A stretch of DNA of 64,000 nucleotides from Alkalispirochaeta americana (GCF_900156105.1 NZ_FTMS01000001.1:1-64000), one strand, 5' to 3'; counted from the first letter of the stretch, positions 36,531-45,513 are shown. A program made the numbers and translations. The notes: generated by a model from the letters alone, not told the origin.

Positions 36531-37564
36531 CGGGGCACCAGGGGCAGGGTCTGTTCTTCCGTGAGGGTGAAGGCCGTTCGTTTTTCGTAGTACGAGGCCT
36601 CGTTGATGAAAACCGGCCTCAGCCCTCCCGGTCCCTGGTACGGGATGGTGTTCCCCTGAAAATCAAGAAAAAGCGGATCTCCCGGGGCAAGGATCGAGAA
36701 ATCCCTGCCCTGGAAGTCGGGGTGAATCATGGCGGTGATGGCTCCCCGGTGATCGCGGGGATAATCCTGGTCTCCCGTGAACCGGTAGACCAGGAGTGTC
36801 TCGGGGATTTCCAGGGGGGTGTCCCGGTTCCAGGAGTCCACGGTTTTCACCAGGCTGTTCACGATGCGTTCGTTCATGATCTGGGTATCCCCCCGGACAA
36901 GGCCTTGCGGTATCGGGCCAATCTCCACCTCGATTCCCGAAGTGGTGATCTCGGCAAGGTAGGGGTAGTCTCCGGGGTGGTGTGACGCCGCCGGGCCGCC
37001 TCCGCCGGGCGCCCCGGCTCCGGCGGAAGTATCCCGCAGGGCCTTGCCGCCCGGTGCCGCGAAGTAGCTCAAGACCCGTAGCTGCGGTAGCTCTGCCTGA
37101 ACCGCCGCTGCCAGAAGGCGGGCAAAGAGATCTTCCTCGTTGATAATCACCGTAGGCCCCAGATCGGCCGTGGTGGTGTGAAGATCAATGAGCAACTGGC
37201 AGGCAGGATCGGACCCGCCCTTGGGGCCAAAGCGCTGATTCAGGACACCCGCCCTTTGTCGCTCGTAATCGGGCCAGTCCTGGCAGGAAAGATCCTCTGT
37301 GGCAAAACAGCGGTTCAGATCGAAATCAACGTAACGCCGATTCAGGTGGACCGCTTTGGGGTTTGCGATCACCGGGGTGAGCTGGAAGGTCTCGGGCTGC
37401 TGTGGCCGGGGAAGCAGATCCGGAGAAGGCTCCCGGTCAGGTTCTTCGCCCTGACGCCGTCGCACGCAGGTAACCCCCGTACGTTCGTTTCCGTGAGTTC
37501 CTCCGCAGAGGACTGCGGAATGAACGATGAAGGAAGAGAGAAGAGGGTGTTCGGAGCGTCTCAT
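36527..37564 (-). CDS. Aspartoacylase / succinylglutamate desuccinylase-family zinc hydrolase
   Basis: The 345-residue length is near that of aspartoacylases (~310). Zinc ligands His and Glu are in LCGGTHGNERTG (~res 20-31), the substrate Arg region in VDFDLNRCF (~res 80), and the third zinc His in LLIDLHTTTADLGPT (~res 130). The catalytic Glu is probably in TTSGIEVEIGPIPQG (~res 215). It hydrolyses an N-acyl amino acid such as N-acetyl-aspartate; the exact acyl group is unknown. A ~30-residue insertion (REPSPDLLPRPQQPE) follows the first motif. Its TAA and the flcA TAG overlap on opposite strands. Confidence 0.85.
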   Translation of the reverse strand: MRRSEHPLLSSFIVHSAVLCGGTHGNERTGVTCVRRRQGEEPDREPSPDLLPRPQQPETFQLTPVIANPKAVHLNRRYVDFDLNRCFATEDLSCQDWPDYERQRAGVLNQRFGPKGGSDPACQLLIDLHTTTADLGPTVIINEEDLFARLLAAAVQAELPQLRVLSYFAAPGGKALRDTSAGAGAPGGGGPAASHHPGDYPYLAEITTSGIEVEIGPIPQGLVRGDTQIMNERIVNSLVKTVDSWNRDTPLEIPETLLVYRFTGDQDYPRDHRGAITAMIHPDFQGRDFSILAPGDPLFLDFQGNTIPYQGPGGLRPVFINEASYYEKRTAFTLTEEQTLPLVPR

Positions 37565-37690
37565 GGTATATGATTCTGGCTCAACTTCGGCTCAATGACA
37601 ACTCATTTCTTTGTGTGATTTCTTTTGCACTGCAATAAAGAATTATTCATTTTTAATAGTGCATTAAATTACGATTTATCGTGAAAACAG

Positions 37691-37720
37691 TTGCAAAAAC
37701 ACCGCTCTGCCCGATATAAT
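37691..37720 (+). promoter_or_regulatory. Promoter of the rseC-rnf operon
   Basis: TTGCAA (37691-37696), an 18-nt spacer and a perfect TATAAT (37715-37720). The flanking 37610-37690 is AT-rich, unlike the rest of the window, and contains TTAAT-N5-ATTAA at 37653-37667. An exact 10-bp palindrome CCCGATCGGG (37741-37750) lies in the leader just before the ribosome site. Confidence 0.75.
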
Positions 37721-37757
37721 CGCGCCACACAAGAGTCGATCCCGATCGGGGAAATCT

Positions 37758-38252
37758 ATGGATATAAAAGAATGGGGCTGTCGCGAGGTATCGCGACAGG
37801 GAGTTGTGGCGGCTGTACAAGACACCGTCGCCGATGTCGAGATTCTTCAGCGCAGCGCCTGCGCCGGATGCCACGTGAAAGTCCTCTGTGCTGCCGGAGA
37901 GTCGGCAGTGAAGACGGTCCAGGTTGCTCACCAGGGGAATTTGCGTCCGGGCATGACCGTCAGGGTCTCTCTGGAAGAACGCATCGGCTGGATCGGTGTG
38001 GCTGTGGGGTTTGTGCTCCCCCTGGTTCTGGTGGTGACGGTCCTCTTTTCCCTGAGCCGGGTCGTGCCCCGGGAGGAGCTGGCGGGACTGGTTGCAGTGG
38101 CCTCGCTGGTTCCGTATTACGCTCTTGTCTATGCGTTTCGTGGGTTTTTTGCCCGGATCGTTCATTTTCGGGTTTCCGAGGTGGACACCGGGACGGAGGA
38201 GCAGCGAGGTGGTGCTCCATTCCATATCGTGCGGAAGGAAGGTACGTCGTGA
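37758..38252 (+). CDS. rseC: RseC/SoxR-reducing-system family membrane protein
   Basis: The 164-residue protein has an N-terminal cytoplasmic domain with a Cys cluster (QRSACAGCHVKVLC, ~res 32-45) and then two TM helices (IGVAVGFVLPLVLVVTVLFSL; LAGLVAVASLVPYYALVYAF). It matches the RseC family. Some members work with Rnf/Rsx to keep SoxR reduced, and they are often encoded beside rnf genes. No SoxR is visible in the window, so the role here is probably maturation or electron transfer with Rnf (inferred). It overlaps rnfB by 4 bp and is the first gene after the promoter. Confidence 0.85.
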   Translation: MDIKEWGCREVSRQGVVAAVQDTVADVEILQRSACAGCHVKVLCAAGESAVKTVQVAHQGNLRPGMTVRVSLEERIGWIGVAVGFVLPLVLVVTVLFSLSRVVPREELAGLVAVASLVPYYALVYAFRGFFARIVHFRVSEVDTGTEEQRGGAPFHIVRKEGTS

Positions 38253-39127
38253 GCCAGATGATTCTCTTTTCGGTACTTACTCTTGGTGCCGTGGCCGCGC
38301 TCTTTGCCACAATCTTATACGTGATCTCGCGTGTGTTTGCTGTGGAGGAAGACCCGCGGGTGGCGGAGGTAGCCGAGATGCTGCCTGGGGTGAACTGTGG
38401 AGCCTGCGGATTTCCCGGGTGTCCCGGTATGGCGGAAGCGCTGGTGGCGGCTGCCGACACGGGCGATATTTCTCACATGACCTGTCCCCCCGGGGGTGCA
38501 GAGACGATGAGCAGGATCGGGAGCTATTTCGGGCTCGAGGTCGGGGCTGTAAAGGCCAGCGTTGCCGTTCTTCGCTGTGGCGGAACCCGTGAGTGTGCGC
38601 CGCCCAAGACCGCCTACGATGGTCCCCGTAGTTGCGTTATCGCCCACAGTACCTTTTCCGGTGAAAGCGGGTGTCCCTTCGGGTGTCTGGGCTACGGGGA
38701 TTGCGATGTGGTCTGTCCCTTCGATGCAATCACCATGAACGCCGAGACAGGATTGCCCGAGGTTGATCAGGAGCTATGCACCAGTTGCGGAGCCTGCGTG
38801 AAGGCCTGCCCCCGTTCGCTTTTTCAGATTCGGCCTGTGGGACGCCGGGATCGGCGGGTCTGGATCAACTGCCGCAACCGGGAGCCTGCACTGGTGGCAA
38901 AGAAGAACTGCTCCGTGGCGTGTATCGGGTGCGGCAAGTGCAAGAAAGTTTGTGACACCGTGGTTCAGGCGATCACTGTGGAAAACAGCCTGGCCTTCAT
39001 CGATTCCGACAAGTGCATTGCCTGCGGAAAGTGTGTTGCGGTGTGTCCCACCAAGGCGATCGCTGCAACCTTTGATCCTCCCAAACCCAAGCCCAAGAAA
39101 GCAGAGACGGAGCCCTCCTCCACCTGA
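38249..39127 (+). CDS. rnfB: Rnf complex subunit RnfB, iron-sulfur protein
   Basis: The GTG at 38249 overlaps the rseC stop (GTGA). The 292-residue product has an N-terminal TM helix (ILFSVLTLGAVAALFATILYVI), the 4Fe-4S motif GVNCGACGFPGC (~res 45), then several ferredoxin-type CxxCxxC motifs (CTSCGACVKACP, CIGCGKCKKVC, CIACGKCVAVCP). It is the likely ferredoxin-facing entry point of Rnf. The frame is open upstream to 37691, but that part is antiparallel to rseC codon use and is not coding. A Lys/Pro-rich tail ends the protein. Confidence 0.96.
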   Translation: MSQMILFSVLTLGAVAALFATILYVISRVFAVEEDPRVAEVAEMLPGVNCGACGFPGCPGMAEALVAAADTGDISHMTCPPGGAETMSRIGSYFGLEVGAVKASVAVLRCGGTRECAPPKTAYDGPRSCVIAHSTFSGESGCPFGCLGYGDCDVVCPFDAITMNAETGLPEVDQELCTSCGACVKACPRSLFQIRPVGRRDRRVWINCRNREPALVAKKNCSVACIGCGKCKKVCDTVVQAITVENSLAFIDSDKCIACGKCVAVCPTKAIAATFDPPKPKPKKAETEPSST

Positions 39128-39157
39128 TGGCGGGGGCTGTGCAATTAAGGAGCAAAC

Positions 39158-40537
39158 ATGTCCAGAGTCAAGACCTTTTCCGTCGGCGGGGTTCACCCTC
39201 CGGCGAACAAGCTGACCGGCCACATGGCGATTGCGGAGCTTCCCCCTCCGGCCACGGTGATGATTCCTGTGAGTCAGCACATCGGCAAACCCGCAGAAAT
39301 TGTGGTGGAGCGCGGGGCTCAGGTTCGGGTAGGAACCGTCCTCGCCAAGGCCAGCGGATTTATTTCAGCAGCGATTCACTCCTCGGTTTCGGGGAAGGTG
39401 AAAAAGATCGACACCGTGATCGATGCCCAGGGACACCGCCGCGATGCGGTGATCATCACCGTTGAGGGCGACGAGTGGGATGAAGCGGTGGATACCTCGC
39501 CGGAGCTGGTGGAAGAGATATCCATGGATCGGGGAGCGATCGTCTCCCGAATCAGCGAAGCCGGGATCGTCGGAGCTGGCGGGGCTACCTTCCCCACGGC
39601 GGTGAAGTTCTCCATTCCCGAGGGCCGCACCGTGGATACGCTGCTCATCAACGGCGTAGAGTGCGAACCCTACCTCACGGCTGATCACCGGATGATGCTG
39701 GAGCAGGCCGACGAGCTTATCGTCGGGATCCGTCTGCTCATGCAGGCATCGGGAGCAGCCCGGACGATCATCGGGATCGAGGTGAACAAACCTGACGCGA
39801 TCGAGCTGCTTGAGAAACGACTCAAGGAGAAGGCCTCGGCGGGGAAGATCCCCGAAGGCTTTGTCTCGGTGGTGGCCTTGAAGGAACAGTACCCCCAGGG
39901 TGGAGAAAAGCAGCTCATCGAAGCAACCACGGGCCGGGAAGTTCCCAGCGGAAAGCTCCCTCTGGACGTGAACTGCGTGGTGAGCAACGTGGGAACGGCC
40001 ATTGCCGTGTACCAGGCGGTACAGAAGAACCGTCCCTTTATTGATCGCGTGGTCACCGTTACCGGCAAGGAGCTGGTAGCCCGTGGCGGCGGAGGCAATT
40101 TCCGGGTCCGTCTGGGAACCCCCCTGCGGGACCTGGTGGCCGCAGCCGGTGGGGTCCCCGAGGGAACGGGCAAGATCGTGATGGGCGGACCCATGACGGG
40201 ACGGGCCGTGACAAGCCTGGATGTGCCCATCACCAAAGGATCGGGGGGGCTCATCATGCTCCCGGAAGCGGAGGCTCGCCGCTTTGCGGTGTGCGCCTGC
40301 ATCCGTTGTTCCCGGTGCGTTACAGCCTGCCCCATGGGCCTTGAGCCCTATCTGCTGGAGAAGCTGGTCCAGCGGGAGCGCTTTGAAGAAGCCGAGCAGG
40401 AAGGAATCATGGATTGTATTGAATGCGGTAGTTGCAACTTTGATTGCCCCTCCAACCGGCCCATCCTGGACTGGATGCGCCTGGGGAAAGCAAAAGTGGG
40501 CGAGTTGCGGCGTGCACGAGTGAGGGGGAACCAGTGA
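39158..40537 (+). CDS. rnfC: Rnf complex subunit RnfC, NADH/FMN- and Fe-S-binding
   Basis: The 459-residue protein is preceded by AAGGAG. It has an N-terminal lipoyl-like segment (KPAEIVVERGAQVRVGTVLAKASGFISAAIHS), a Rossmann-like NADH/FMN region (ISEAGIVGAGGATFPTAVKF, INGVECEPYLTADHRMM), a SLBB domain (~res 285-350), and two 4Fe-4S clusters (CIRCSRCVTACPMG, CIECGSCNFDCPSNRP). It exchanges electrons with NAD(H) on the cytoplasmic side. Its stop overlaps the rnfD GTG start. Confidence 0.97.
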   Translation: MSRVKTFSVGGVHPPANKLTGHMAIAELPPPATVMIPVSQHIGKPAEIVVERGAQVRVGTVLAKASGFISAAIHSSVSGKVKKIDTVIDAQGHRRDAVIITVEGDEWDEAVDTSPELVEEISMDRGAIVSRISEAGIVGAGGATFPTAVKFSIPEGRTVDTLLINGVECEPYLTADHRMMLEQADELIVGIRLLMQASGAARTIIGIEVNKPDAIELLEKRLKEKASAGKIPEGFVSVVALKEQYPQGGEKQLIEATTGREVPSGKLPLDVNCVVSNVGTAIAVYQAVQKNRPFIDRVVTVTGKELVARGGGGNFRVRLGTPLRDLVAAAGGVPEGTGKIVMGGPMTGRAVTSLDVPITKGSGGLIMLPEAEARRFAVCACIRCSRCVTACPMGLEPYLLEKLVQRERFEEAEQEGIMDCIECGSCNFDCPSNRPILDWMRLGKAKVGELRRARVRGNQ

Positions 40538-41544
40538 GTACGCAGGTTACAGACCCGAAGGGGCTGGTGGTTGCGCTTCCGCCCCATGAGCGGGCAAACC
40601 AGTCGGTGGCACGGATCATGTGGACCGTAGCCCTGGCACTGGTGCCGACAACGCTGGCGGGAGTGTGGTTTTACGGAATCCGGGCGGTGATTGTTACCGC
40701 CGTGGCTGTTCTTGCGTCGGTAGCCGTGGAGCACCTGATTGTGCGCTACGTCTTCAAGTGGGAGACCACCACCGTTACCGATGGTTCTGCCGTGGTCACG
40801 GGGCTGCTTCTGGCCTTCAACGTTCCTGCCAGCCTTCCCTTGTGGCAGATGGTGATCGGCGCTGTGGTGGCGATTGGTATCGGCAAGATGGCCTTCGGCG
40901 GGATTGGCAACAATCCTTTTAACCCCGCTCTGGTGGGCCGGGCCTTCCTGCTCATCAGTTTCCCCGTGGAGATGAACACCTGGCCCGTTCCGGGAGCGGC
41001 TCGTCTGAGCCTCGATCTCTCGGCTGTCACGGGGGCAACCCCCCTGGGGCTGGTGAAAGACCCCGGTGCGGCGGGGCTCTCCGGTGTGGATCTGCCCTCA
41101 TATCTGGATCTCTTTATCGGGAATATCGGGGGATGTATCGGTGAGGCCAGCGCGCTGGCGGTTATTCTGGGTGGCCTCTTTCTGGTCTGGCGGGGCTACG
41201 TGCCCTGGCAGATGCCCCTGGTTTTCCTTGGAGGCCTCTCCCTGGTAACGGGGATCGCCTGGGTTGTTGATCCCGGTGTCTACATCGACCCCCTCTATCA
41301 CGTCCTGGCCGGCGGGGCCATGCTGGGGGCCTGGTTCATGGTTACCGATATGACGACCTCGCCCATGTCGCTCACAGGGCGGATCATTTTTGCCGCTTCG
41401 GCGGGGGTCCTCACGGGAGTCATCCGCCTTTTCGGCGGCTTTCCCGAGGGTGTAAGTTACTCGATCCTCATCATGAATGCCCTGGTGCCGGTGATCGACC
41501 GCCACGTGAAGCCCCGGAAGTTCGGGTACGGAGGTGAGAAATGA
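40534..41544 (+). CDS. rnfD: Rnf complex subunit RnfD, flavinylated membrane protein
   Basis: From GTG 40534 (GTGA overlap with rnfC) it has 336 residues. It has about nine hydrophobic segments and the flavinylation motif TGATPLG (~res 165), whose Thr would carry covalent FMN. Other family signatures are GIGKMAFGGIGNNPFNPALVGRAF and MVTDMTTSPMSLTGR. It forms part of the ion-translocating membrane core. The longer open frame starting at 40444 lies inside rnfC and is rejected. Confidence 0.96.
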   Translation: MSTQVTDPKGLVVALPPHERANQSVARIMWTVALALVPTTLAGVWFYGIRAVIVTAVAVLASVAVEHLIVRYVFKWETTTVTDGSAVVTGLLLAFNVPASLPLWQMVIGAVVAIGIGKMAFGGIGNNPFNPALVGRAFLLISFPVEMNTWPVPGAARLSLDLSAVTGATPLGLVKDPGAAGLSGVDLPSYLDLFIGNIGGCIGEASALAVILGGLFLVWRGYVPWQMPLVFLGGLSLVTGIAWVVDPGVYIDPLYHVLAGGAMLGAWFMVTDMTTSPMSLTGRIIFAASAGVLTGVIRLFGGFPEGVSYSILIMNALVPVIDRHVKPRKFGYGGEK

Positions 41545-42107
41545 AAAAACTCGAGTCAACGCTTCCGAACATGTTTATTGTTCTTACCCTGATCGCCCTG
41601 GTGTCGGCCTCGGCCCTGGCGGTGACCAATTTCAAGACTGCTCCCATTCTGGAAGAGCTGGCGCGGCAACGCCGGATCCAGGCGGTTGCCCAGGTTGTGC
41701 CCGCCTTTGACAATATCCCCACGGAGGAGTCCTTCTTCTCTGCTGAAAATCCGCAGATCGAGATTTTTCCTGCCACCCGGGAGGGAGAATCCGTAGGGTA
41801 CGCCGTGCAGTCCCTCTCGACAAACGCCTATTCCGGTTCAATCGAGCTGATGGTGGGCTTTGACCGGGAAGGAGCCGTGACGGGGCTGAGCATTCTCCGG
41901 CATCAGGAGACTCCCGGCCTGGGGGCACGGATTACCGAAGAAGAGTTTCGCTCCCGCTTTGTGGGGCTGCGCCCCGCCGAGCAGCCCGTGGCGGTAGTGA
42001 ACGATGGCGGTACGGTGGACGCCATAACGGCGGCCACCATCAGTAGCCGCGCCGTGGCTGAGGCTGTTCAGCGCGGCTGGAAGGCCCTTGAGGGAGGTGC
42101 CCAATGA
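41541..42107 (+). CDS. rnfG: Rnf complex subunit RnfG, periplasmic flavoprotein
   Basis: The 188-residue protein has an N-terminal TM helix ([18 protein letters not shown]) and a periplasmic FMN-binding domain with [26 protein letters not shown]. The flavinylation site reads [10 protein letters not shown], so the usual S/T-G-A-T has Ala in place of Gly; the acceptor Thr is kept. ATGA overlaps join it to both rnfD and rnfE. The flavin transferase ApbE that would modify it is not in the window. Confidence 0.95.
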   Translation: MKKLESTLPNMFIVLTLIALVSASALAVTNFKTAPILEELARQRRIQAVAQVVPAFDNIPTEESFFSAENPQIEIFPATREGESVGYAVQSLSTNAYSGSIELMVGFDREGAVTGLSILRHQETPGLGARITEEEFRSRFVGLRPAEQPVAVVNDGGTVDAITAATISSRAVAEAVQRGWKALEGGAQ

Positions 42108-42727
42108 GCGATATCAACATGAAGAAGGAGTTTCTCAAGGGCTTCCTCAAGGAAAACCCCGTCTTTGTTCTGCTTCTGGGAATGTGCCCCACCCTGGGAG
42201 TCACCTCCAGCGCCATGAACGGCCTGGGCATGGGGCTTGCAACCACGGCAGTTCTCCTGGGGAGCAACGTCGTGGTCGCTCTGGTGAAGAACCTCATTCC
42301 CGACAAAGTGCGTATTCCGGCTTTTATCGTGGTTATTGCCAGCTTTGTCACCATAATTGACCTGACGATGGCTGCCTTTCTGCCGCCGCTTCACGAGCAG
42401 CTGGGGCTCTTTATCCCCCTGATCGTGGTGAACTGCGTTATTCTGGGGCGGGCCGAGGCCTTTGCGAGCAAAAACGGTCTGGTCGCCTCGGTGGTGGACG
42501 CCCTGGGTATGGGCTTTGGTTTCACCTTCGCCCTGACCCTTCTGGGGGCGGTTCGGGAAATGCTGGGAGCAGGGGCTCTCTTCGGACTTCCCCTGCCGTT
42601 CCTGAGCGATAACCCGATTCTTCTCTTTGTGATGCCTCCCGGGGCGTTTCTGGCACTGGGATTTCTGATTGCTGCCGTGGAAGCGGTGCGGAAAAAAGCC
42701 GCCGCCCTGTCGGCGGGCAAGGCCTAG
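42104..42727 (+). CDS. rnfE: Rnf complex subunit RnfE, integral membrane protein
   Basis: The 207-residue protein has six hydrophobic helices and family signatures [28 protein letters not shown] near the N-terminus and [20 protein letters not shown] in the middle. In Rnf/Nqr complexes the paired RnfA and RnfE subunits share an intramembrane Fe-S cluster through conserved Cys, consistent with the Cys in MCPTLG and NCVILG. It overlaps rnfG by 4 bp. Confidence 0.96.
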   Translation: MSDINMKKEFLKGFLKENPVFVLLLGMCPTLGVTSSAMNGLGMGLATTAVLLGSNVVVALVKNLIPDKVRIPAFIVVIASFVTIIDLTMAAFLPPLHEQLGLFIPLIVVNCVILGRAEAFASKNGLVASVVDALGMGFGFTFALTLLGAVREMLGAGALFGLPLPFLSDNPILLFVMPPGAFLALGFLIAAVEAVRKKAAALSAGKA

Positions 42728-42736
42728 GGGGATAGT

Positions 42737-43309
42737 ATGGACTATATGGTAATTATTATCGGGGCGGTCTTGGTAAACAATATCGTCCTTTCACAGTTTC
42801 TCGGGATCTGCCCCTTTCTGGGTGTCAGTTCCCGGGTCTCCACCGCTGTTGGCATGGGGGCTGCCGTTGTCTTTGTCATGACCATGGCAACGATTGCCAC
42901 CTTCCTGATTCAGACGTTGATTCTGGAGCCCCTGGGGCTGGTCTTTCTCCAGACCGTCTCCTTCATTCTGGTGATTGCCAGCCTTGTGCAGCTTGTAGAG
43001 ATCGTGCTGAAGAAGGTGAGCCCTGCTCTCTATCAGGCTCTGGGGGTCTTTCTGCCTCTGATTACCACGAACTGCGCCATTCTTGGTGTGGCGATTATCG
43101 TGGTTGGTCAGGGGTACACCCTGGGGCAGGGCGTGGTATACGCGATCGGCAGTTCTCTGGGGTTTGTCCTGGCCCTCTATGTCTTTGCGGGATTGCGCGA
43201 GAAGATGGATCTCCTGGATATTCCCAAGGCGATGCGTGGTGCTCCTATCTCTCTGGTAACAGCAGGGCTTCTGGCGCTGGCCTTTGGAGGCTTCGCCGGC
43301 TTGGTCTAG
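42737..43309 (+). CDS. rnfA: Rnf complex subunit RnfA, integral membrane protein
   Basis: The 190-residue protein is an RnfE paralogue with six helices. Signatures are VLVNNIVLSQFLGICPFLGVSSRV and LPLITTNCAILGVAI, with the conserved Cys pair expected to ligate the intramembrane cluster. It is the last gene of the operon, 9 bp after rnfE, and is followed by a bidirectional terminator. Confidence 0.97.
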   Translation: MDYMVIIIGAVLVNNIVLSQFLGICPFLGVSSRVSTAVGMGAAVVFVMTMATIATFLIQTLILEPLGLVFLQTVSFILVIASLVQLVEIVLKKVSPALYQALGVFLPLITTNCAILGVAIIVVGQGYTLGQGVVYAIGSSLGFVLALYVFAGLREKMDLLDIPKAMRGAPISLVTAGLLALAFGGFAGLV

Positions 43310-43330
43310 GAAGTTCTCCTTCCACCAAAA

Positions 43331-43365
43331 AAAGCGCCCTCTCTGCGGAGTGGGCGCTTTCTTTT
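43331..43365. terminator. Bidirectional rho-independent terminator
   Basis: AAAGCGCCC (43331-43339) and GGGCGCTTT (43352-43360) form a 9-bp stem with a 12-nt loop. On the plus strand it is followed by CTTTTT and on the minus strand by a run of seven T. It ends the rnf operon and the convergent DHODH-like gene. Confidence 0.92.
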
Positions 43366-43391
43366 TAACCGCGTAATCGGGGTGGTGGGGG

Positions 43392-44366
43392 TTATTCGTG
43401 CCCCACCAGAGCCTTGATATACTGCAACCGTTCGAACGCCTCGGGGGTGGAGCTTTTCTTCTGGCTGAGCTTTCCCCGGAACTGGCCTATGGTGGAGTAG
43501 CCGTGGCGATCCATCCAGGAGGCAATCTCGTCGCGCATTGTTGTCAGATGGCTGTACTGGTTCTGGTAGAGGGTGGAGCAGACCTGAGTCACCTCGGCAC
43601 CTGCCAGAAGGGCTTTTACCGCATCGGCTCCGGTGTGGATTCCCCCGTTCGCTGCCAGCTGGGCCTCGGTCTTTCCGTAGGTCACGGTGAGCCACCGGAG
43701 GGTGAGGGCCAGGTCAGCGGGGATGCTCAAGGGGGAGCCGCTCTGAAGGCGCAGGGTTTCAATGTCTATATCAAGCTGGTAAAAGCGGTTGAAAAGCACC
43801 ACTGCCTGGGCACCGGCCCAGCGCAAGCGATCCACCAAAGCGGGGATAGAGGTGAAGTGCTGGCCAATCTTCACTGCGATGGGAATATTCACCCGGGCCC
43901 GAACCGCTTCCACAGTCCGGATATAGAAATCCAGGATATCGGCCTCGTTGCTTTTATAGTCGTAGGGCATGAGGGAGATGTTCAGTTCCAGGGCGTCGGC
44001 CCCGGCTTGGGCGATCTCGGCCACGTGGTCTTCCCACCAGTTGCGGGTTACGGCGTTGATGCTGGCAATAACAGGGATGTTCACGGAAGCCTTTGCCTCG
44101 TGAATCACCTTGGTATAGCCTTGGATTCCTGCATCGGTTTCCAGTTCCCGAATGTAGTCCAGGGCTTCGGTATGCTCCGCTCCTCCCGATTCATCGTCGA
44201 TGTGAGCCTGGATCTCCTCCTCGAAGAGCGATTTCAGGACAACCGCTCCTGCTCCGGCGGCCTCGCATTGTTTTACCTGTTCCGCTGTGCGGGTCAGACC
44301 GGAACTTGAGACAACCAGGGGGTTCTCCAGCTGGAGCCCCATATACTGTACGCGTAGATCGGCCAT
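43392..44366 (-). CDS. Dihydroorotate dehydrogenase-like FMN protein
   Basis: The 324-residue TIM-barrel protein matches the DHODH-like (PyrD-related) family: LENPLVVSSSGLTRTAEQV, AVVLKSLFEEEI, VIASINA, GADALELNISLMP, IPIAVKIGQHFTSIPALVDRL and ANGGIHTGADAVKALLAGA. The segment that in true class 1 DHODHs reads N-x-S-C-P-N is LELNISLMPYD here, lacking that Cys/Pro, so the substrate may not be dihydroorotate. No other pyrimidine gene is nearby. It follows the Ldh-family gene on the same strand by 36 bp, perhaps one transcript. Confidence 0.82.
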   Translation of the reverse strand: MADLRVQYMGLQLENPLVVSSSGLTRTAEQVKQCEAAGAGAVVLKSLFEEEIQAHIDDESGGAEHTEALDYIRELETDAGIQGYTKVIHEAKASVNIPVIASINAVTRNWWEDHVAEIAQAGADALELNISLMPYDYKSNEADILDFYIRTVEAVRARVNIPIAVKIGQHFTSIPALVDRLRWAGAQAVVLFNRFYQLDIDIETLRLQSGSPLSIPADLALTLRWLTVTYGKTEAQLAANGGIHTGADAVKALLAGAEVTQVCSTLYQNQYSHLTTMRDEIASWMDRHGYSTIGQFRGKLSQKKSSTPEAFERLQYIKALVGHE

Positions 44367-44402
44367 GTAGCTTCCTTCAGATAATGGATAATTTGTTATA
44401 TA

Positions 44403-45476
44403 TTAGACCCTATGGTCCGGGGTGTCAATTATCCCGGGGGGCAAGGGGGCAATCCCCGGGGCATTATCTCCCGGAGGGCCAACGCCCAGGGTTTCGCTCC
44501 ACCCCTCCAGGGCCGCCCAGGTTTCTTCCCTGACGTGGATCTCCTCTCGCGGACCAGGATTCGCCCCGGCTGCGCCGGGAAGGCGTTCTCCCCGGGCTGC
44601 CATCTGTTCCTCCAGCGTCTTGACCCCCCGGGAAAATGATTCCGGGCAGGATCCATCGGGAGCGATGGCGATCACGGTCTGGCTGTGACTGTTGATGCCC
44701 CCCGGCCGCTGGATCGCCGTGGTGGTTTCTCCACCTGCCAGAACCGCCGTGAGGACTTCCTGCATCAGGGCCAGGCCGAAGCCCTTGTGCTCCCCGATGG
44801 GCCGCAGACGCCACCCTTCAAGAGCCTCCCCGGGGTCCGTGGTGGGCGTTTCATCAGGACCCAGAGCCCAGTGGGGCGGGATCGATCCCCCTTCCCGGCG
44901 GAGTGTCTGAAGATGACCGATAGAACTGTAGGCCAGGCATGAATCGAAGAGCAGGGGAGGCGTCCCGGGGGCACCAAATCCCAGGGGATTGTTTCCGATA
45001 ATCGCCTCGGTTCCGCCAGGGCCTGTCATGGTGGGGTCGGTGTTGCTCAGGACCAGGACCAGAGCTCCCCTTTCGGCACCGCGCTGCACGTAGGGGTAGG
45101 CAGCCAGGAAGTGGTTGCTTCGGCGTACCGTGGCCAGGCCGATTCCGTAGTGCCCGGCCCGTTGCAGTGCCCCCTCCAGGGCGTGGCTGCAGCAGAGTTC
45201 TCCCGGGCCGCCGTCGCCGTCGAAGGCCAGAAGCGCCGGCTCATCCCGCAGGACGGTGAAAGAGGGGGCAGGGTTGATCCGGCCGGAATGGAGCAGCTCC
45301 AGCCGGTGGGGAAGATCATGGATATCGTGGTGGCCCAAGCCTCGCCGGGAGGAACGGATGAAAACGTCCGCGATCGTTTCGGCTGACACCAGGTCTGTTC
45401 CGGCAGCCTGCAGAAGCCGGGTGATCCAGGGCCGCAGGATGTCTTGGTGGATGTCCATAGCCCGGCACTCTACCAT
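44403..45476 (-). CDS. Malate/L-lactate dehydrogenase (Ldh_2)-family NAD(P)H oxidoreductase
   Basis: The 357-residue protein belongs to the type 2 malate/lactate/ureidoglycolate dehydrogenase family: SSRRGLGHHDIHDLPHRLELL near res 35, GIGLATVRRSNHFLAAYPYVQRGAERG near res 115 with the catalytic His, and GGTEAIIGNNPLGFGAPG near res 160. The C-terminal EHKGFGLALMQEVLTAVLAGG is typical. The substrate, a 2-hydroxy acid, is unknown. ATG 45476 is preceded by a GGGA site; ATG 45458 is an alternative. It is divergent from trxB. Confidence 0.85.
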   Translation of the reverse strand: MVECRAMDIHQDILRPWITRLLQAAGTDLVSAETIADVFIRSSRRGLGHHDIHDLPHRLELLHSGRINPAPSFTVLRDEPALLAFDGDGGPGELCCSHALEGALQRAGHYGIGLATVRRSNHFLAAYPYVQRGAERGALVLVLSNTDPTMTGPGGTEAIIGNNPLGFGAPGTPPLLFDSCLAYSSIGHLQTLRREGGSIPPHWALGPDETPTTDPGEALEGWRLRPIGEHKGFGLALMQEVLTAVLAGGETTTAIQRPGGINSHSQTVIAIAPDGSCPESFSRGVKTLEEQMAARGERLPGAAGANPGPREEIHVREETWAALEGWSETLGVGPPGDNAPGIAPLPPGIIDTPDHRV

Positions 45477-45513
45477 GTCTTCCCGGCGCTGTTCGACCCT
45501 CTTGGTCAGGTAC

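Noticed and set aside
37691-38248. N-terminal extension of RnfB
   Set aside because: The open frame upstream of GTG 38249 overlaps the rseC gene in another frame and encodes Arg/Ser/Gly-rich sequence unlike RnfB.
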